Part shown: piece by piece, positions 44,976 through 49,440 of the stretch
Numbering within the stretch: position 1 is the stretch's first letter
How the letters are laid out: every line of letters starts with the position of its first letter
Assembly: GCA_002718035.1 (NCBI GenBank)
Contig: PBCX01000004.1
Coordinates: 1-49,440 of the forward strand
Length of the DNA stretch: 49,440 bases
Reading direction: 5' to 3'
Source: Flavobacteriales bacterium
GTDB taxonomy: Bacteria > Bacteroidota > Bacteroidia > Flavobacteriales > TMED113
Made by a program: the position numbers and the translations under genes
The notes under the pieces: model-generated
Seen by the model: only the letters and a program-made list of their open reading frames with translations
What the model was told of the DNA's origin: nothing
The model's database searches: none

Positions 44976-47546
44976 TATAATTTTTCGTTGAATAATCATT
45001 TTTTCTCCAATTAAATTTATTGTGTATGTACCCTTTGGTTTATTACTTAAATTAATTTTAAGAAAAGACTCATTTATGTTTCCTGTTTGTATAATTTTTC
45101 CAATTGAATTTGTAAGAAAAAATTGATCTAAATGATTTTTTGTTAATTTAATATTTAATTTTCCATTTGTTGGATTAGGGAAAATTTGAACAATTGGATC
45201 TTCTAAGTAATAAGTATTTATATCATTTTCATTTAAAATATTTATATTATCGATAATAATATTATTTCCCCTATAATTTGTTGTAATAAATTTTAATAAT
45301 ATTTCTTGTCCAATGTATTGATTTAAGGATACACTTTCTTGTCTCCAATGATTTGCTTCAAATGGAATAAAGTTTTCACTTTGTATGTCAAATGTGCTTA
45401 ATTCTTCTCCACCCTTATTATAGACAGTGTCTTCGAAAGACATTCCACAATTATTTGATATTAAAATTTGAAGAGTGTCCTGCTTTATAGAATTTGTATA
45501 TTTTTGATATGATGTGAAAAAATTTAATAAAATTGAATCTCCAGTTAAATTAATTGAAGGGCTGATTATTTCATCTTTTTGTCCATCCCTTGGATTATAA
45601 CCAAAAATATTAACATAAACAGATGTGTCACTATTTTCAATACCCGATGTTTGAATGCTTCCCCATGTTCGGCTAAAATCTGAATTTATAATATTCCAAT
45701 TTGTATAATTAATACCATTTTCAAAATTTTCATTATATGGTAAATTGAAAGTAGGCTTGTGTTTAAATCTGACCATTCTACGATTATTATGGTAGTCAAT
45801 TTCATTTATATCTTCTAAAGATTCTATAATAAACGATAACTCTATGTCTCCAATATTATAATCATCAATGGATGGTAAATAAATTTCAACTTCTTGATTT
45901 GGGTTTATTATTTCATCTTCAAAAAAATATTCTTCTTCCAATAAACCTTCGTTAAAATATGATATTTTAAAACCAGATAAAGTATTATTTCCATTATTAC
46001 CAATAGTTAAAATAGGACTAAATGAAGATTCACAAGTAATATTTGGGGGGGTGTTAGTAATGCTTTTTATTGAAAGGTCATCAAAATTTTGATTAGGAAT
46101 CACGGGTTCATAAATTTCTTGTAAATAATTAAAAGCAGCAAGTCCATTGATCATTCCCATACCGTAAATATTATCTTCACCTGGCTCACCTAAATCATTT
46201 GCTGTGTAATAAATGGCTAATAAAATTTCTTCACCACTTAAAAATGGAAAAGCCTCCTTCAATAATAAAAAACAACCTGTAACGTGGGGGGCAGCCATTG
46301 ATGTCCCTGATTTCACATCAAATCCGTTTTCTCCGGAAGCGGATCGAACAGACTGTCCTGGGGCTGAAACTTCAGGATATATTTCAAGTGATTCACTACT
46401 GCTTGGGCATTGAGTTGGCCCTCTTGTTGAAAAAGTACTAATTATTAGATCTTCTGTATTAGCATTGACACTTCCAACACAGAATGTATTTACTAAATTT
46501 GTGTTGATTCTCTGCGGAGCTTTTACACCTTCATTATTTGGGCCATCATTACCCGCTGAAAATATATTTCCAATACCTGCAAGTTCAATAACATTCATTA
46601 AATCCACGATATAACCCTCACATTGAACTGTGTCAATAGGGTTATACCATCTCCAAGAATTATTTATAACATCTGGAACATCATAATCCGTATTTAAATC
46701 TCCATCGGGATTTAGCGACCATTCAAATGAAGTTACCATATCAACAACTGGAGGAAGCTCCTCAACTGTTGATGTCACAAAATCATTTGCAATCCAATAA
46801 GAATTATAAGCACTTCCAATTGTGTCGTTCGTCTCACTTACTAACCCCCCTATTATTCCCATTGTGTGTGTACCATGATCATTTAACCCATTTGGTGTTT
46901 CACTAAAATATCCATCCCAACATTGTTCTAAAGGATAGTAATTCCCAAAAAACCTTTCTGAAAAAGCAGGATGCGTTGGCCATACACCTGTATCATAGTT
47001 GAAAACTAATGTTCCGTTTCCAGAATAGCCCATTTCCCAAAGTGGTCTAATATTGATAGCTTCAATTCCAGGTTCAGTACTATTACCACCATATGTTTGT
47101 GCGATCGGTTGGCTTTGAGCGATTAAAGGCTTCATGTAACCTAATTCAAGATCTATTTTATTTATTAATTGATTATTACTCAGTTTATTAATTAAATCAG
47201 AAGTTGCTTCTAAAAATATCATATTTACTGCCCAAAATTGATGTAATTTTTTAAAATCATTTTGGTTTGATTCAATAATTTTAACAACTTCTTTTTGGTC
47301 TTCTCTGTAATCTTCTTGTAATTTTTTCGCAACAATACTAGCTCTTTTTTTTATTGGAGTTTGATTAGTAGTAAATTCTTTTTTTAAATCCTCGAAATTA
47401 ATTTTTTTTTTTAATTCTACAGTAATGGGGATCAAATCTTTATTAGAAGATTGAGAAATTTTTTCTTGTAACTGAAATGTTATGTTTTGAGCTAAAGAAA
47501 ATGTGGTTATTAAAAAAAATAGAATAAGTTTTATGTTTAAAGTCAT
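44967..47546 (-). CDS. S8 subtilisin-like protease exported by T9SS
   Basis: 859-residue secreted protease. It has a signal peptide (residues 1-19, ending FSLA), an inhibitor-like pro-region (about 20-140), then the S8 domain with Asp185 in NYDTGVWPTHPAF, His224 in NDHGTHTMG and Ser416 in SGTSMAAPHVTG, with the oxyanion Asn near NIFSAGNDG. A CARDB-like beta domain and a jelly-roll-like region (about 500-770) follow. The last ~75 residues are a type A T9SS sorting domain (IFPNPTNGKLNIKL, TNSIGKIIQTGN, KGTYTINL). It is likely released or anchored at the surface after PorU processing. It lies on the minus strand between two plus-strand redox gene groups. Confidence 0.94.
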   Translation of the reverse strand: MTLNIKLILFFLITTFSLAQNITFQLQEKISQSSNKDLIPITVELKKKINFEDLKKEFTTNQTPIKKRASIVAKKLQEDYREDQKEVVKIIESNQNDFKKLHQFWAVNMIFLEATSDLINKLSNNQLINKIDLELGYMKPLIAQSQPIAQTYGGNSTEPGIEAINIRPLWEMGYSGNGTLVFNYDTGVWPTHPAFSERFFGNYYPLEQCWDGYFSETPNGLNDHGTHTMGIIGGLVSETNDTIGSAYNSYWIANDFVTSTVEELPPVVDMVTSFEWSLNPDGDLNTDYDVPDVINNSWRWYNPIDTVQCEGYIVDLMNVIELAGIGNIFSAGNDGPNNEGVKAPQRINTNLVNTFCVGSVNANTEDLIISTFSTRGPTQCPSSSESLEIYPEVSAPGQSVRSASGENGFDVKSGTSMAAPHVTGCFLLLKEAFPFLSGEEILLAIYYTANDLGEPGEDNIYGMGMINGLAAFNYLQEIYEPVIPNQNFDDLSIKSITNTPPNITCESSFSPILTIGNNGNNTLSGFKISYFNEGLLEEEYFFEDEIINPNQEVEIYLPSIDDYNIGDIELSFIIESLEDINEIDYHNNRRMVRFKHKPTFNLPYNENFENGINYTNWNIINSDFSRTWGSIQTSGIENSDTSVYVNIFGYNPRDGQKDEIISPSINLTGDSILLNFFTSYQKYTNSIKQDTLQILISNNCGMSFEDTVYNKGGEELSTFDIQSENFIPFEANHWRQESVSLNQYIGQEILLKFITTNYRGNNIIIDNINILNENDINTYYLEDPIVQIFPNPTNGKLNIKLTKNHLDQFFLTNSIGKIIQTGNINESFLKINLSNKPKGTYTINLIGEKMIIQRKIILI

Positions 47547-47574
47547 GCTTATAATTTAATTATTAAAAATACGT

Positions 47575-47582
47575 TATTTTTG
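47575..47582 (+). promoter_or_regulatory. -7 promoter element for mbnP-mbnH-like genes
   Basis: TATTTTTG matches TAnnTTTG and lies just before the MbnP-like gene, inside the short divergent gap with the subtilase gene. If used, transcription would begin near 47588 and favour the ATG at 47607 over 47586. No clear -33 element is seen. Confidence 0.35.
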
Positions 47583-47585
47583 ATA

Positions 47586-48416
47586 ATGTATTTAAATCAA
47601 TTTTTTATGAATCAATCCTTATTAGTTTTTTTCTGTTTATTCATTTCTTTTTCATGCGAAAGGGAAGACAATAGTGAGCCAATTCAAGGTTGTATGGATG
47701 AAACAGCGATTAATTATGACTCAGATGCCGAAATTGATGATGGCTCTTGCCAATTTGATGATGATTTATTGAGGATTAATATTGATTTTCGTCAGTTTAT
47801 TGATAATCAAGATATTCAATACAATAACTTAATTTATTCAAATGCTGCAGAGAATTTGTATAGTATCGAAAAACTATATTATGTTATTTCTGATTTAACC
47901 CTGCATTATGTAAATGCAGAAAGTTCAATAATTTCTAATTATCTATTTTTAAAAAATGATGATCCAAATTCTTTAAAGTTGAATAATATTATTATTCCTG
48001 ATACTTGTTCTTCTATTTCATTTACACTTGGATTTTCTCAAATTAATAATGCAACAGATATGTATCTTAATGATCCCAATAATTTTCACAATTTAATGTT
48101 ATGGCCTGATGCTTTAGGTGGGGGTTATCATTATATGAAACTAGAGGGAACATTCATTGATATAAATGAAGTGGAAAAATTTTACAATACTCACACAGGG
48201 CCTTTGGATGGAAATGATAATTCTTATTCATATTCTTTTAACATTAATTACTCTCAAGGTCAATCACAACTTTATATTGATATGGATATTAATAAATTTT
48301 TTAACAACCCAGTATATGACCACAATGATTATGGTCAAGGAATTATGGGATCTTCAGAAGCCCAAACTGCTATAAAGAATAATTTGGGAGACGTTTTTTC
48401 TGTTACATCAAATTAA
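47586..48416 (+). CDS. MbnP-family copper-binding-type lipoprotein with a GCMD repeat
   Basis: 276 residues from ATG 47586 (ATG 47607 gives 269 and is also plausible; a TTG at 47580 is not favoured). The lipobox is FISFSC (Cys24 from 47586). Next is one GCMDETAINY...DDGSC repeat, then the MbnP domain: INIDFRQFIDNQDI, YSIEKLYYVISDLTLHY, IPDTCSSISFTLGFSQINN and LMLWPDALGGGYHYMKLEG with Trp173. MbnP proteins bind Cu(I) after a Trp is oxidised to kynurenine by the di-heme partner MbnH. The following gene is such a di-heme protein, which supports the call. The motif here has a single Trp rather than the WxW-type arrangement. Confidence 0.85.
   Translation: MYLNQFFMNQSLLVFFCLFISFSCEREDNSEPIQGCMDETAINYDSDAEIDDGSCQFDDDLLRINIDFRQFIDNQDIQYNNLIYSNAAENLYSIEKLYYVISDLTLHYVNAESSIISNYLFLKNDDPNSLKLNNIIIPDTCSSISFTLGFSQINNATDMYLNDPNNFHNLMLWPDALGGGYHYMKLEGTFIDINEVEKFYNTHTGPLDGNDNSYSYSFNINYSQGQSQLYIDMDINKFFNNPVYDHNDYGQGIMGSSEAQTAIKNNLGDVFSVTSN
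47688..47750 (+). repeat. GCMD...DGSC protein repeat
   Basis: Single 21-residue unit GCMDETAINYDSDAEIDDGS plus Cys in the MbnP-like lipoprotein, directly after the lipidation site. It is the same pattern as the two units at 43098-43235. Confidence 0.85.
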
Positions 48417-48422
48417 TATTAT

Positions 48423-49440
48423 ATGAAGATATTTTTTGTTGTAATAATGATATTTTTTTTTTCTTGTGAAAAACAAGATGATGGCTTTTTGTATGCACCT
48501 TGTGAAGATGATGATTGTATTATTTATGAGACAACACCATATCCAACCCCGTCTCCTTATGGCTTTCCTTTTATGATTATTCCTGATGACAATCCACTAA
48601 CTATTGAGGGGGTTTCTTTAGGAAAAAAATTATTTTTTGATCCAATTTTAAGTAGTGATAATAGTATTTCTTGTGCTACTTGTCATATTCAAAATAATTC
48701 TTTTTCTGATCCTGGTCAGTTTAGTATTGGAATTACAGGTGAATCAGGGTTTAGAAATGCATCATCTCTAGTAAATTTAGGTTGGAGTAGCTCTTTTAAT
48801 TGGGATGGTACAGCTGAAAATTTAAGAGAACAAGTTTTTGAGCCAGTTGTAAACCCAATTGAAATGGCTAATAATTGGGATCAGGTCGAATATGATTTAA
48901 ATTTTAATAGTGAGTACAGAGATTTATTTAAGCGTGCTTTTAATATTGATTATATTGATTCAGTTCACGTTGCTAAAGCGATTGCTCAATTTGAAAGAAC
49001 CCTAGTTTCTGCAAACTCTAGATATGATAAATGGTTAAGAGGCGAAGTAATGTTTACTGAAGAAGAATTAGATGGCTATAATATTTTTAATACTGAGAGA
49101 GGAGATTGTTTTCATTGTCATAGTGGTAAAAACTTTATGGATGATTCTTTTCACAACAATGGATTAGATGAAACTTTTACTGATTTTGGATTATATAACG
49201 TAACGAGAAATGATGGTGATAAAGGTTTATTCAAAACTCCAACATTAAGAAATATAGAATATAGTGCACCGTATATGCACGATGGTAGATTAAGTACAAT
49301 TGATGAAGTTATTGAACATTATAATTCTGGTGGTATATATTCTGCAACCATAGATCCTTTAATGAAGTATGTTAATTCAAATCCTTATGGAATTGATGGT
49401 CAGTCCGGGTTAATGTTAACACAACAAGAAAAAAATAATT
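48423..49440 (+). CDS. MbnH-like di-heme cytochrome c peroxidase family protein (partial)
   Basis: The reading frame opens at ATG 48423 and stays open to the window edge (339 codons), so the 3' end is missing. The N-terminus MKIFFVVIMIFFFSC is a lipobox with Cys15. Two heme motifs are visible: CATCH (Cys84, Cys87, His88) and CFHCH (Cys229, Cys232, His233). Between them is the CCP/MauG signature FRNASSLVNLGWSSSFNWDG and VNPIEM; later come TPTLRNIEYSAPYMHDGR and the HYNSGG region. It follows the MbnP-like gene by 6 bases. In that pair the di-heme enzyme oxidises a Trp of MbnP; an ordinary peroxidase is the alternative. Confidence 0.9.
   Translation, partial: MKIFFVVIMIFFFSCEKQDDGFLYAPCEDDDCIIYETTPYPTPSPYGFPFMIIPDDNPLTIEGVSLGKKLFFDPILSSDNSISCATCHIQNNSFSDPGQFSIGITGESGFRNASSLVNLGWSSSFNWDGTAENLREQVFEPVVNPIEMANNWDQVEYDLNFNSEYRDLFKRAFNIDYIDSVHVAKAIAQFERTLVSANSRYDKWLRGEVMFTEEELDGYNIFNTERGDCFHCHSGKNFMDDSFHNNGLDETFTDFGLYNVTRNDGDKGLFKTPTLRNIEYSAPYMHDGRLSTIDEVIEHYNSGGIYSATIDPLMKYVNSNPYGIDGQSGLMLTQQEKNN

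Noticed and set aside
1-49440. CRISPR array, prophage or insertion sequence
   Set aside because: No regularly spaced direct repeats, transposase, integrase or phage structural genes were seen; AT-rich homopolymer runs are common but not organised.

Overview
The window looks like a chromosome segment from a free-living marine member of the Bacteroidota, most likely Flavobacteriales. The base composition is very AT-rich. Core type IX secretion and gliding genes (gldJ, a porP/sprF-like gene, porU, porV) are present, and two secreted proteins carry type A T9SS C-terminal sorting domains. Promoter-like sites fit the Bacteroidota pattern (TTTG, about 19 bases, TAnnTTTG), and start codons generally lack strong Shine-Dalgarno sites. 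Lipoproteins with GCTD...DGSC repeats also fit a marine Bacteroidota. The genome is compact: at all five convergent junctions the coding ends overlap or lie 1 base apart, and many co-oriented genes overlap by 4 bases. I saw no insertion sequence, prophage, CRISPR array or rRNA gene, and no gene-free stretch above 300 bases.

Layout. 0-4.7 kb (minus strand): phosphopantetheinyl transferase, a PnuC/PnuT-type vitamin transporter and a NadR-like kinase, then a TPP riboswitch driving a TonB-dependent receptor (probable thiamine uptake) and a methyltransferase. 4.7-6.4 kb: ahcY and a Rieske-fold-like lipoprotein without cluster ligands. 6.5-15.5 kb: a three-gene cassette of TonB-dependent receptor, a very large T9SS cargo protein and a second PorV-like barrel. 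15.5-22.3 kb: greA, a HIT protein, ruvC (interrupted by a one-base frameshift), an OppC-type permease, an AtoE-type fatty acid transporter, DUF3127, a flavin reductase, tRNA-Leu, rmuC and a cobalamin adenosyltransferase. 22.3-27.2 kb: DUF2795 with secA, then murF. 27.2-35.3 kb: the T9SS/gliding core (gldJ, porP/sprF-like, porU, porV). 35.3-40.6 kb: ispF, pdhA, pdhC, an aromatic amino acid hydroxylase and a coupled SDR. 40.6-40.9 kb: tRNA-Ile and tRNA-Ala with a clear terminator. 40.9-49.4 kb: an S9 peptidase, a cytochrome c lipoprotein, a DUF5777 barrel and YceI, a T9SS-exported subtilase on the other strand, and an MbnP/MbnH-type pair whose second gene runs off the window.

How the genes fit together. 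SecA drives export into the periplasm, and PorU/PorV process and attach T9SS cargo at the surface. The 1370-residue protein and the subtilase are likely cargo. The most notable groups are (i) the TonB receptor/giant cargo/PorV-paralogue cassette, which looks like a dedicated surface system of unknown function, and (ii) the envelope redox cluster at the right end, which joins a mono-heme lipoprotein, a barrel, YceI and an MbnP/MbnH copper-protein maturation pair. The TPP riboswitch locus is a third coherent module. All functional calls come from reading motifs by eye; no database search was run.
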